Shown in pieces: positions 24,985 to 36,355 of a DNA stretch of 64,000 nucleotides. The stretch's first letter is position 1; the number at the start of each line of letters is the position of its first letter. The notes below the pieces were generated by a model that was given only the letters and a program-made list of their open reading frames with translations, did not search any database and was not told the DNA's origin. The translations under genes were made by a program, and so were the position numbers. The DNA comes from Triparma columacea (Eukaryota > Sar > Bolidophyceae > Parmales > Triparmaceae), in assembly GCA_030267965.1 (NCBI GenBank), contig BRYA01000040.1, forward strand, positions 1,752-65,751. The letters run 5' to 3'.

Positions 24985-25028
24985 CTTTGGGAATCTGCCA
25001 TCAATCCTCCGGAATCCTCAATTCTAAG

Positions 25029-26500
25029 ATGAAGTTTCTTCTTGGCACTCTTTGCCTTTCACTGGCGGCTAATTCTGCCAATGCCTTTTTTCTGTCTTCA
25101 GTCGCGTTCCGCCCAAACAGTTTTCTTCATGTAAGTGTTGCTATTAGTATTTTTATTCACTTCACTTTCACCGACACATGTCCTCCCATCATGTCCAACC
25201 TCTCTGTTTCTCAACTCTTTCGTCGCCAATTTGTACCATTCGATAATAACTATCTATCCTACTGTCGCTTACTAACTTTTCCTCTTCACAACTGCAGGAA
25301 TCCTCCGGTTATGACTGCCTCTCCCCGATGCCTGAACAAGAGACGTTTGAAGCGATCGAGGGTCTCTTGATCGAGCGCTCAGACGCGCGCTACGCCCGTG
25401 ACTACGATCGCGCTGACGAGATCCGCGATCAGCTCAAGTTCAATTACAATGTAGCTGTCTACGATAAGGACAACGCTTGGGAGATTGTCGAGAGAGGTCA
25501 AAGGGGGGGGGGGAGGGGCCGCAACCAGTACGACAGGCCCCAGAGGCAGTTCGACTTTGGCCCCACCGGCCACGACTACGTGAGGAATGAGAAAGATGAG
25601 AGCGTGCTTAGCGATGAGAAGATTGAAGAGATCGATGCCCTCCTGGCTGAGCGCTTGCAGGCCAAGCTCACCCGCAAATTCGACATTGCCGACGGCATCC
25701 AGATCAGGCTCGAAGAGGAGTTCGACGTTGTCGTCCACGACGGTTACAAGGAGTGGCGCGGCGACGGCAGCGACTTTGCCTACAAAACAGCCTACGAGAG
25801 GGCTGGCAGAGACATGTCCCCCATCGACGAGGATGCCGTCCAGGAACTCATCCGCAAGCGCGCGGTTGCTCGTAAGGCCCGGAATTACGACGAAGCCGAC
25901 AGCCTCAAAGGGGAGCTCCTAAGCAACTTCAACGTCGTCGTCAACGATGGTAGGAGGACCTGGGAGATCAGGGGGGAGCAAACCCCTCGGGAACAGAAAG
26001 CCTGGACCAGGGGGGATACGCCCGGTCCCGACGAGGCTGCCGACTTCGAGTCCCAGGTCCAGGCTCTCGTCGAGGAGCGTGAGGCTTTCAGGATGGTCCG
26101 CGACTACGACTCCGGCGACGCCATCCTCGACAGGCTCAACAGCGAATTCGGCGTGAGCCTATCAAACCGCGACCGCATCTGGGCCGTCGGCTCCTACGTG
26201 GTCCCCTACAAGCGCGACGAGAACTGCGTCCCCGGGGAGGACGAGGACGAGGACTTTGAGAGCACGGTGCAGGCAATCGTTGAGGAGAGGGCGGCCGCCA
26301 AGGCCAAGCGCGACTGGGACACGGCGGACGACTTGAGGGACGAGCTGAAGAAAGATTTCAATGTCTACGTTGACGACAAGAGGGTCGTTTGGCGTATTGA
26401 TACCGGGCCTCCTCCGAGAAGGGGAGGGTATGGAGGTGGGGGAAGGGGAGGGGGGGGACACTTCGGAGGAGGTGGAGGGGGAGGACGCGGAAGGTATTGA
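25029..26500 (+). CDS. Plastid-type protein with five CysRS-like repeats and RGG tail
   Basis: Two exons (25029-25130, 25298-26500; phase 0) encode 434 aa. The N-terminus MKFLLGTLCLSLAANSANA-FFLSS is a signal peptide with Phe after the cleavage site, typical of ochrophyte plastid proteins. Five repeats of about 48 residues follow, core pattern RxxARxxxDYDxADxIRDxL then a hydrophobic x-V-x-V-x-D and W-x-I. The most canonical are the first (ARYARDYDRADEIRDQL) and the fifth (AKAKRDWDTADDLRDEL). The core is the one seen in the C-terminal helical part of cysteinyl-tRNA synthetase, but no aminoacylation domain is present. The tail is Gly/Arg-rich (RGG-like), suggesting RNA contact. The upstream ATG at 25029 brings in the presequence and is preferred over the internal ATG at 25328. 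Confidence 0.85.
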
Positions 26501-26688
26501 AGAGGGAAGAATGAAAGATAGGGTGGGCAAGGGAGGGGAGTAGGAGTTTGCGCAGGCTCGCTTAAATTTGTGACTTTAGTTCTCCAGAAATATCGTTTTG
26601 GTATCTCTTCACATTACAAACATCTTATTTTGACTGCGGGCTATCTTATCTACCCACTCCCTACAATTCCCCTTACCTCCCCGCACAC

Positions 26689-29600
26689 CTACTTCCCTCC
26701 GCCACCGAACAATCCCCTCAACCCCCCCTTCTTCTTGACCTCCTCCACTCCTGCCCCTACATCACTAACCACCTCCTTCCCCAACCCAAACAATCCCGCT
26801 CCCAGGCTGCCGATCCCCCCAATCACGGTCTTCCCGACGACACCAATCGCGCCGACTGGCTTCTCCAAGAGGCCTTTAACTTGAGACCCGAACGAAGCCG
26901 ACACGCTCTGGGACCACTTTCCGATCCCTCTGAGCGCGTGGATCCTTATCGAGCCGTCTGACATTGCTGCCACCATGACTGCGGGGTATCCTGAGGTCCT
27001 CCTGTTGGGTCCAAAATCCACATCTTGGTCAATAACGCTGCTCCCGACGCCCAACAAATCCTCGACCGCATCGTCCTCGACCTCCTCAATCTCCCAGACA
27101 TCCAAAGTCTCCAGGCACCTCACCACCCCAATCCTCAACAGTGCAACCTTTCCTCCCCCCCTCGCAACCGCCAGCGCAGCCCCGCCGCACACGACCCTCA
27201 AGCTTCCTACACCCTCGATCGCCACCTCCCCAATCCTCCTCCCCTCGATACTTTTCAGTACAACCAACCCCTTCTCGACGTGGTATGCGACGAAGCCAAG
27301 CTTGCTAATTGCCAACCCTCCTTTCCCGAAAGCATTTCCTTCCCCTTCTTCGCACGCCCAGCTCCTAATCATCTTGCCGCTGACCAGGCTATGCACGCAG
27401 AACTTCTTTCGGCTGACTGAGACCATCACCCGTAGCGAGACCGACACGGCAATCCCAATAATCTCGTTGCCCCCATGAGCCATGGGAGAAATACGATGGA
27501 GGGGACGCCTCGGCATCGTCTCGTCAGTGAATACAAACACACAAATGCTCCCGTCCTTCCCTCCCACACCGAATATTTCCCTCTCCCCTATCGAAGACTC
27601 AAAGTCGCTTGCAATGGCCACGACTTTCCCACCAAGGCAGTCCCTGATCAACTCAGTGCTCTTCACCTCGCCCCTGACGTCGACCAGCTGGAGGGAAACT
27701 GTGCCCTTCCCTCCCCCGTCGCTGACGACGACGCAGCGGTCCTTGTTGACCATGCGGTAAGATACTCCAACCGCCCTTGGTGTCATCTCGGGTGTGCGTG
27801 GGAGGTTCCTGAAACCTCCCTTCTCTCTCTCCAGCACAAAGTTCCCGACGTCGTAGTTCACGGGGATGATGTCGTCGTACATTGAGTCAAGGACGCTGCT
27901 ATCGAAGCTCAGCGATGCCCTCGCGCTACCGTCGGATTCGGCGCTGTCGGTGCTCAGCTGTCGGTGGGCGGCCAACGCTGCCGCCTCCCCCTTTTGAATC
28001 TCGGAGATCTTCATCAGGTCAGCGCGCAAGCGAGCCTAAAACAATAGGGGCGAAGAATGTGGTGGTTAGGATAAGGAACAAAGGGGCCTGCAATTCTGTT
28101 GGGAATATCTCCAAACCTTTCGGCGGCTCGCTTTGCTCGCTGCCCTCACCTCCTGCTCTGACACGCTCTTGTTGTCCATCTTCCACTCGAAGACGTAAAA
28201 ATGAAAGGTTCCTGTGGAGTCGACGGCCAATATTCGTTGGTTGTTGACCACTCGAATGGCGATGAAGCCCACCTTGGGTCCCAAGGGCTCGGCCGGGAGG
28301 TGGAACCAGTGAGACATAGGTGCCCCCGAGAAGGGTTTGTATAGAATTCCTCGCGATCTTTCAATGGGCAAGGAGTGGGGTTCAATGGCATCTTTGAGCG
28401 ACTTGGGTCCTCCCCGGAAGACGCGCTGTTTCTCGTGGGGCTTGAAGAAGATTTGCATCGGACACTGCCCGAAATGGGCGATCTGTAGCTCCGTGGCCGA
28501 CCTCAGCGCAGGATCGTCAATCGCAGCAACATCGACGCTTCCTGCATAGGTGAGGTAGAAGAACACGTTATTGTTCTCCACAGCTGCCTGGCCACGCTGC
28601 TTATACCCGAAGATGAGATCGATCCAGTCTGGCAGCATCTTCGTGACGATATCGGACTCGAGGGCGGCACGATTGACCTCCACGAACCTGCGATGATGGG
28701 TGAGATATATTGAGAAACGCAAATCTTTCCGCTACTCGCTTCCCTCGCCGCGCTCCACTCACCTCTCCGGGGAGCCCTCTGCCCATGGGGGCAACACGAC
28801 GTCATCCACCTTCACCCCGTCCTGCATCGTGCCGAAGTTAAAGTTGTTCTCGTTCCGTAGGAAAGTGCCGTTTCCGCAAAACCACTCAGGCGTCAGTTCC
28901 TTAACTTCGCTCAAGGCAGACGTGCACATTTCGAATGTTCTCGCGACTGAAGAGAACAGGCGGTCGCTAACATCGAAGTTGCCGCCTTGCAACTGGCGGT
29001 GCAGCGATGCGAAAGGGTGAAGGCGAACGTTGTAGTGCAGAACAACGCCCGCGGCGGTGGAGTAGTGGCTACCGTACATAAAGGGCGGGATGGTATTGTC
29101 AACGAAGCTGTGATGGTAGAAGGGAAGGAATTAGCAAGACACACTAAAAACACAATTATTCGGTCATCGTTTCGCTACTCCCGTTCCTCCTCACCTATTG
29201 TACCTCTCACGAAAATCGCGCAACCTCTCCTCGTTGAGTGCTCCCATGGGCTTGGTCAGGTCTCGAAAATTTCTCTCGTCGTCCAAGTCAATCGTCTCTC
29301 CAACATAATTGCTAATCACCCAAGGGAACACGGGATACTGGGTGATGTCGTTCAAACTCCTACCGGCAAGGATGTTGACGTACATGATGTAGTCAAAGTT
29401 GCTGATTTTCTTCTCCTTCCACATGGCCGTAATGTTGTGGTCGTTCAGGACCCGCCTAAGGGTCATTCCTGGCCACTGCTTGTAGCATCCCTTCCTCACC
29501 CTCTTCATCAAAACCAGACAAAAGTGGTCCCTCTTAGACTGTCCTTCTCTGCCCGCACCAAAGTCAAGGAAGACTGAGCTCGAACCCAATTCCTGCCCGC

Positions 29601-32600
29601 TTCCTCCCCCCATGAAGATCTCCACCCCACTATCCCTGAGCCTGTACCTCCTCAGGTACACTTGAGAAAAGTCGCATATGCTGTACCTTAGGGCTTTAGT
29701 CCTGTAAGGGGGCTGGTACTTGTCACCCTCGGCCTCCTCGACCTCCTTCTCGTCCAATCCCAGAGTCAAGGAGTTCTCCAGTCTCCTCACCCTCGCCTCC
29801 TCCAGCGCGAGAGCCTCTCCGTCGAAAAGATTCTCACGGTACTCCAAAACCAAGTGGGACTGGGACAGAAACACGGCAACCACCCTGCTACCCGCGGCCC
29901 TCACATGGAGGCAGTCAGCAAACTTATGGTCAACGACACCGAGGCCTCCGCAACTCAAACCTCCGTCGTTCAGCACATGAGCGGCACCACCCCCGGCCCC
30001 GTCGTATTCTTGAACATCAATCCCACCGGCCCCATCCTTTTGCCCCGTGTTTGCATACGCGTCCACAATCTCTGAAGGCCTCTCCTCGTGGCCCTCCTCC
30101 TCCTCCTCCCCCTCAATGATGGCCTCCTCAGAGGCAATGTTCTTAATGGTAATACTAGTCTTCCTCGCAATCTCCCTCCCGAGCTCCTCCACGCTGTTGA
30201 GCATCTCCCCGTTGTTGTTCTCTGAGGCCCCCCCTTCCTTCCTCCCCTCTTCGACCATCTCGTTCGCACCCCCGCTCACGCCATTTCCGTAATCAAGGTA
30301 GCCGGGAAGTTCCCTTCCGAATTGTTGCTCGACAGGAAAGAGCACCTGCCTCGAGTAGAAATCCCTCCCTCCATCTCCAACGCTTCGCTCGAATAATTCA
30401 GCGTCCTCTCCACCGCCGAGCATCTCAGCCCTGACGCTCTTGTACCACTCGCTGCACATGGCAACGTTCTGCTTCCTTCTCTGAACCATGGTTTCGTTCC
30501 TTACCGCCGCTACCCTCTCCCGCTCAGCACCCGCCCTTTCAACGTATTTCTGAATCACGTCTGGGGCAATATGCGGTTCGGTTAGCTGTCCCCCCTCTCC
30601 TCCCCTCCCTCCTCCCTCACCGAAGCTCTCTCCGCCCTCATCAACAAAGAGATCAAGCAATTCACCCTCGACCTCCCTCAACTCGACCTCATCAAAGGCG
30701 TCTAGGTACGCCTGAAGCTTATAAAGCTTGCCATTGCTACTGCTCCCTTTCCCGTCCGCTTCACTGGCACCCTCCCCACACTCCCTCAGTGCCTCGCCCA
30801 ACCCAGCGTAGTTCGCCCAACCCAGCGAAGTCGAAGTCTCGATCCCTCCACTAATCTTCATTGCGTCCCTGGGACTAAGCTCCCCTCCCGATTCCTCGGA
30901 ATCGACGCTCAACCCGGTCCCTCCCATCATGATATCTTCAACAACGTCCACAGCCTGCTTCTCCCTCTCGTTGTCGACGGTCAACTTCTCAATTTCGTGT
31001 CTCTGAGCGAGGTCAATCACGACTATGTCAACGAGATCTTCATAAAGACGGGCGGTCTTTGGGTCGCTCGCAGCTTCCATGCAGAGAATGGCCTTTCTTA
31101 AGTTTGCCAGTACAAGGAGGCCCACATCCCTAGCACCAGCGAAGGCAAGGCCCGTCAGTGCAGCATGCATGCTCAGTTCTATCTCCTGCAGTGTTGCAGT
31201 AACGACTTCGTCCACAACGCTCTCTCCTGACTTGACGTTGCGAAGGTATCCCAGGGCTATGCGAAGGCAGGGCTGAAGTATTTTCAGCAGTGACTCATTC
31301 TCCATGTTGTTCCCCACTACCGTCCCGATGCCCTGCCCCACGACGACCTGGCACCAGCCCATACCTTCTCTCCCAACTCTCATGACCTCTACGATCGCAA
31401 GGCATAACTTCACCTCATCGTCGTTTACGAGCCTTCCCTGGTTGAGTTTTAAGAGCCTCTTTTCCTCGACCAACAGGCAAAGTCTGCTCATGCCCTCCTT
31501 GAGGTCGAGCTTCCACGGCGTTTCTTCGCTTCGTGCGGCCCGCTGGAGCGCCATGCCAACGAGCTTGACGAGTAAACTGTTTGTCCCCCCGCCCGACTTG
31601 AGGCCTTTAACGACCTCGCGCCAACTTCTCGTGCTGCTGGCACCTCCGTTCCGCATCGAACAGACAAGGAGGGAAGCCGTCGCGTCAAGGAGGAGGTCCT
31701 CGCAGGCCCGCAATCTCTCGCAAATGTCGCTAGGGGTCCCCTCACGATTTATGAGCGCCTCGATCTCGTTGACGCAAATGAGCAGGTACTTGAGGTACCC
31801 GACATCTTCACCTACGACCTTCTCCACGGCGATGAAGTCACTTTTCAAGCTGAGACAAGCGAAGCGAGTCGCAGAGGGAGGTGCATTAGGAACTTGATAC
31901 GTTTTGGTGGTAATGGGAAGTTTAGGAGCAGAGGTCAGGCTGGGAGCCTTCCCCAACATTTGCAACGCTGCTGTCGCTCGCAGCTTCGCCCTTTGTCTAT
32001 TCTCACCTGACTCCAGCAACCGCCAAAAACTTGGTGAGCATGTCAGTCTTGACCACCGGCGTGGTAAGGGACGCAACAAGCGCCGGAATGATCGGCAAGA
32101 CGCTAAGCAACCTATTGATGTTGCTGTTCGGCCCGCCGAGGAACAAATAGTTGACGAGAAAGTCATCCACCACGTCTCCAAGCTTCCCAGCCCTAGCAAC
32201 CTCGATGAGTGCAGTCCCTAGCGTCCTGCTGCAACTGCTGCCGAGAACTCCGGCCGCGCTGCTCAACCAAGTGTAAACGCAAAGAAGAGTCTTCCACTGG
32301 TCCACCCACACTGGTTGGTTTTGAGGCGGAGGGTTGATGAGCGAGAGAGTGCAGATCCCAGTTACGGAGTGGAAGTTGTGGAGGAGCAGCCCCTGGCCAA
32401 ATCTTCTATTGACCTCCTCGTCTTCCCACTCAATCAGATTCTTCATCACTGCGACCACTACGCCGCCGGCGACGCCTCCTAGGTTGCACTCCGTCAAAAC
32501 ATCGACTAGCACCTTGCACGCGTCCTCTCCCTTGCGTATCTTGGGGTGCTTGAGAGTGGAAATCATCATCGAGGTCAAGCAAGTCGAGGCTACGTGAATG

Positions 32601-34502
32601 AACTCGGGGATATTCGTCAAGTCCGTTCTCCAGTTGCATCGAAGCCTGGGAGGAGCGGGAGGAGCGAAGCGATGACCGAAGGGGTTTTAGTTTAGTTGTT
32701 GAAGAGATCAGCTCGTTACGCTCTGCTCACCTGATTAAGTCGCACATACCCCTGACACCGACGATTCTCTCGAGAAAGTCTCCCCTCTCAACCCATAACC
32801 GACCGTCATTGCAAGAGTAGGCGTCGGAGATTGCCCCCAAAATGTCCTTGCCGAATGTGGCGCTCCCCGCGTAGAGATCTGGGGAAAGTGCAATCTGAAG
32901 GGGGACCAGGGCGAGATCGCTGAGCCTTCTGTGAGTAGCGAGCGGCGACGTAAAATCGTCGGACTTAAATATCTAAGAGGGGGGAGAGAGAAAGAGAGGC
33001 GAAGCGACGACAGGAAAATAGCGTTAATGATGTGAAATTCGACGACAATTCTTGTCCCTTCGTACCTTCGCCATGAAGTTAATGATGGCATTCTGGGTAG
33101 ACTCCGGGACGTTCTGTGCTGCCGAGGAGCCGTGCTCCGAGTCCTTGGACGGCACCGTCCATCCGTCGTTGTAGATGGCACCGATTCTCACGGCAGTCGC
33201 AAGCCGGATGCCCAGCTGGTTTCTTATCGCCCACTCCCTGGCCCTCATGGACTTGTCAACCATGGATCCGAGAAAGTCGATGGTCTCAGCAGCAAAAGGG
33301 GACCCGGGAAGAGAGCAGACCATGCCGTCGAAGAGGTCCACCAAAGGGTCGAGATTGGTGCCCTTTTCCCACCCGCCCTCATTCTCGTTGTACTCGATTT
33401 TTCCAAATATCGTGCCTATTCCCTCGTACTTTTCCGGCTTCCCTTGATCCAGGGCGTAGTAAGCCGAATTATAGGCCTCCGACTGCGCCGCGCTCAGGGG
33501 GTTGTAGGCGTTGACGTCGTTGTAAATGAGGTGCGGGGGGGATAGGGTGTTTAGCACGTGCCTGTCGAGGCCACTGGAAGAGATCAGGACGGAGGAGTAG
33601 TGAAAGGTGGGGAAGACGGACAGGATGAGGGGGGTGGCAGTCTGAGGGTAATCGCAAGGAATGGAGGGGAGGAGGACATTGTCGATTGAAATTCTGATGG
33701 AAGCGGATCGAAGGAGGTGTCTCTTGTGGTTGATTTGGACCAGGCGGAAGGTGTCTTTGTTAATGAGGTCTTTGGGTGTGGGGTAGATGCCCTAGGGGAG
33801 TGCAAAGGGGGGGGGGGTCGGGGGGGACGAAAAGCAAGTGGGTTAGGTTTTTGTATATGATGAGTCGCAGCTGCTTCCAGAGCTCTAGCCCTTCCTTACC
33901 TCTCCGATCTTCTCGACCTTGTGCCCCTGTACGCCGTAGCTCTCAGCTACCCAGCTTGTGTCCGTGAGGGTCAGCCTCACCCTCACTCCATCGTCGTCGC
34001 GAACGCTCAGAACCTCTGTGTTCATTTCGTCAGTGAACTTCACCCAGGCTGTGATGGTGTAAGAGGTGTTGGCCCCAAGGGAAAACCAGCGCTCCCGGCC
34101 GGAAGGGGTGTGTTCGGGGGGGTTGGAACTATTTACGAGAGAAGTGGCCTTGATCATAATGGAGGAAATCAAACCATCCCAGCTGCGGGGTTCGGAAGGG
34201 GATTGGGGTGGGGCATCCCAATTCGGAGAAACGCCATTGAGCAATTGAGTCAATACGAGCATATGTTCTATATCGATGTTAGCCGTATGATCCATAACAA
34301 GGCTCTCGAACTTGTCGTTCAGACCTTGCAAGTCACTCCTCTTAATTGAGGGGATAGAACGAAGGAGGAGACGAGACAGGTCATTGTTGGGGTTCTGAGA
34401 CAACTGCTTCAGAGAAGACTCCAAGCTTGCGAGGGCATGAGGGGTGAGGCCGTCCCTACATAGGGAGTCCAGGCAGCTGGGAAGGGAAGACTCTCGTGGC
34501 AT
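26689..34502 (-). CDS. Large BEACH-domain protein (NBEA/LRBA-like)
   Basis: Eight exons (33900-34502, 33066-33791, 32731-32972, 32007-32645, 29195-31849, 28763-29107, 28150-28687, 26689-28035) encode 2364 aa, with all phases consistent. BEACH proteins act in vesicle trafficking and membrane-receptor sorting. A lectin-like (ConA/LamG) sandwich, including YTITAWVKF, lies near residues 110-280, as in neurobeachin. Alpha-solenoid sequence follows. Then come a PH-like segment and the BEACH core ISNFDYIMYVNILAGRSLND, YPVFPWVISNY, FMYGSHYSTAAGVVLHY, PEWFC and DWIDLIFGYKQRG. The last exon (449 codons) carries degenerate WD40 repeats (VFFYLTYAGSV..., GGKDGSICVFVF) and ends in a Gly-rich tail. Several introns share introner-like ends. 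Confidence 0.95.
29108..29194 (-). repeat. Introner-like intron in BEACH gene (motif at donor end)
   Basis: An 87-bp intron. Its donor half (29159-29190) matches 29 of 32 bases of the antisense of the acceptor half of another intron of the same gene (32649-32680), ending in GCGATGACCGAA versus ACGATGACCGAA. The same sequence therefore occurs in opposite orientation in two introns. Confidence 0.75.
32646..32730 (-). repeat. Introner-like intron in BEACH gene (motif at acceptor end)
   Basis: An 85-bp intron. Its sense acceptor half reads CTAAA, then TCGGTCATCGCTTCGCTCC, then a C/T run to CAG. It resembles the acceptor halves of the introns at 638-800 (unknown gene) and 54269-54423 (separase). 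The donor half (GAGCAGAGCGTAACGAG) is partly complementary to the acceptor half. Confidence 0.75.
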
Positions 34503-34758
34503 TTCCGGGGGGGGGGTGGATTTTGGGCCACTTGGTAATGAAATTGCGATTATTGAGGGTGGATAGGGTGTGAATGAAGTGTTATGTTGTAATTTGGACA
34601 GACTGCTAGTGTCGAAACCCTAATATAACACCTGCAAGGTTGTGATTTCTGAAATTGCCCTTTGGATCAGGTTTTCCAGTTTCCCCACAATAAGAGCTTT
34701 TCGGAATTCCTTTAATCAAATTAATATATCAACGGGTCGTTTTTTAACCAGTCCCCAT

Positions 34759-36226
34759 TCACTTGCCCTTCCCTGCACCGAGCGCCGCCGCAGCCTGTGC
34801 AATGAGAGCATTGACATCCCCAGGGTTCTGCTGGAACAGCATGGTATTGCTCGCCTTACCCATCTCCCCATACATTTCAGCGTAGTCGCCCGCAAGCTTG
34901 AGCCTGGCCGCGTCCTCCCCTCCTGCATCTTGGAGGCGGTCGGCAATTAGCTTGATGGCCTCAGCCTGCGCCTGGGCCTTGAGGACAATGGCCTTGCTGT
35001 TGCCTTCAGCCTCCAGGAGTAGTTTCGTCTTCTCGGCCTCCGCCTCATTCTGGACCTTGATGAGCATACCCTCAGACTCGTTCTGCAGTTTGATTTTCAT
35101 TCCTTCACTCTCCAGTGTGGCCTTCTGCTTCTCTCCCTCTGCCTCAAGCACCTTCTCCCTCCTGTGCCTCTCAGCCGCCGCCTGCTTGTCCATCGCCTCC
35201 GCAATGTGCCTGTCCGGCAAAACCTCCGTGATTTCGTACCTCTTAACCTACCAGGAACGAAGCGACAAGCAAAGGCAGTCCAAAATGGGGTTGAGGAAAA
35301 TGGTGTGAGAATTGTGGCAGCAGTTTGAGGAGAGGGCACGCAGAGCTGGCATTCTTACCTCGAGACCCCAGGCCTCCGCGGCCTCCTGGACGCTCCCCTT
35401 AACCATGGAGTTGATGGTGGCTCGGTTGTGGAGGATCTCGTCAAGCTCCATCTCGCCGATTGCCGCTCGCATGGCAGATTGGGCGTTAATGCGGACGGCA
35501 TAGAGAGGGGCCCGGGCCCCGTAACAAGCGCGCTCAGGGTCCTTGAACTGCACGTAGAGATTTCCGCTTACGTCCACACTAACGTTGTCCTGAAGGGGGG
35601 GGATGAGATGGGGGAGGGGGGGCAAGGAGGAGAGTATAAGTAGGCAGGTAAGCAGGCAGGTAAGCAGGCAGGTAAGCAGGCAGGTAAGCAGGCAGGTAAG
35701 CAGGCAGATAAGCAGGCAGGTATAACACACGGCGCGGCGCACAACACATAGCGCACACCAACAACAACCCGTACCCATTCCCCCCCTCCCAACACGCCTC
35801 AACATCCCCAAATTTGCTCACCCTTGTGATGGCTGACTGGGCCGGAATCTCAATGCTCCTTTCGCGCATGTCAATAATGTATGAAATGTTGTCGATGAAC
35901 GGTATCGCTATGAACCAGCCACTCTGTTCCATAGAGTGCAACTTTCCGAGCCTCTCCACAACGTGGATCTCTCCCTGTGGGACAATGTTCAGGATCGTAT
36001 TCATCTTTGTTATGGGCCACTCTATAATGTCGTAGTACATGTGTGTGTTAGAAAAGCTAAATAAGGGTTAATTGGGGTCAAACTTACCCTCCGAACCTCC
36101 CATTCTCCCAGAACCACCTCCTAGCGAATCAAGGGTGTACTTCCTCTTCGCTAATGATTGAGCGGGGATGTTTTGAAGTGCTGGCAAGCCCCTGCGGGCA
36201 ACCATTGAAACATTACGAGAAAGCAT
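34759..36226 (-). CDS. STOML2: Mitochondrial stomatin-like (SPFH/Band 7) protein
   Basis: Four exons (36088-36226, 35822-36021, 35359-35589, 34759-35247; phases 1,0,0) encode 352 aa, the size of STOML2. These proteins scaffold cardiolipin-rich inner-membrane domains and protease complexes. The presequence MLSRNVSMVARRGLPALQN is basic and Ser-rich. The SPFH domain starts at IVPQGEIHVVERLGKLHSM and includes IPAQSAITRDNVSVDVSGNLYVQF, split by intron 2, and WGLEVKRYEITEVLP, split by intron 3. A charged Ala/Glu/Lys coiled coil follows, then the family-typical NTMLFQQNPGDVNALIAQA near the C-terminus. The ATG at 36226 was chosen over one 96 bp upstream because it opens the presequence. It follows the BEACH gene on the same strand. 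Confidence 0.93.
35645..35718 (+). repeat. 12-bp minisatellite in STOML2 intron 2
   Basis: Unit CAGGTAAGCAGG. Five exact copies of CAGGTAAG are spaced 12 bp apart (35645, 35657, 35669, 35681, 35693), followed by two variant units. On the gene's sense strand it reads CTTACCTGCCTG. Such runs give false open frames in both directions. Confidence 0.95.
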
Positions 36227-36355
36227 TATATTTCTTATTTTGGAAATGTGATTCAGGTCAGTGCCCATTTTCTGACTTAACTTTTTGTTCTTCTTCTGAA
36301 AAAGACTTGCGCGTTCAAACACACAACAAAGGGGGTCGTAATTGCAATTATCCCC

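Noticed and set aside
28759..29107. BEACH locus as several separate small genes
   Set aside because: All exons join in phase at GT-AG sites and the BEACH core is continuous only when they are joined.
35641..35720. Possible CRISPR-like array
   Set aside because: The 12-bp units are contiguous with no unique spacers, lie in an intron of a eukaryotic gene, and no cas genes are present. The same applies to the 21-, 42- and 69-bp arrays.
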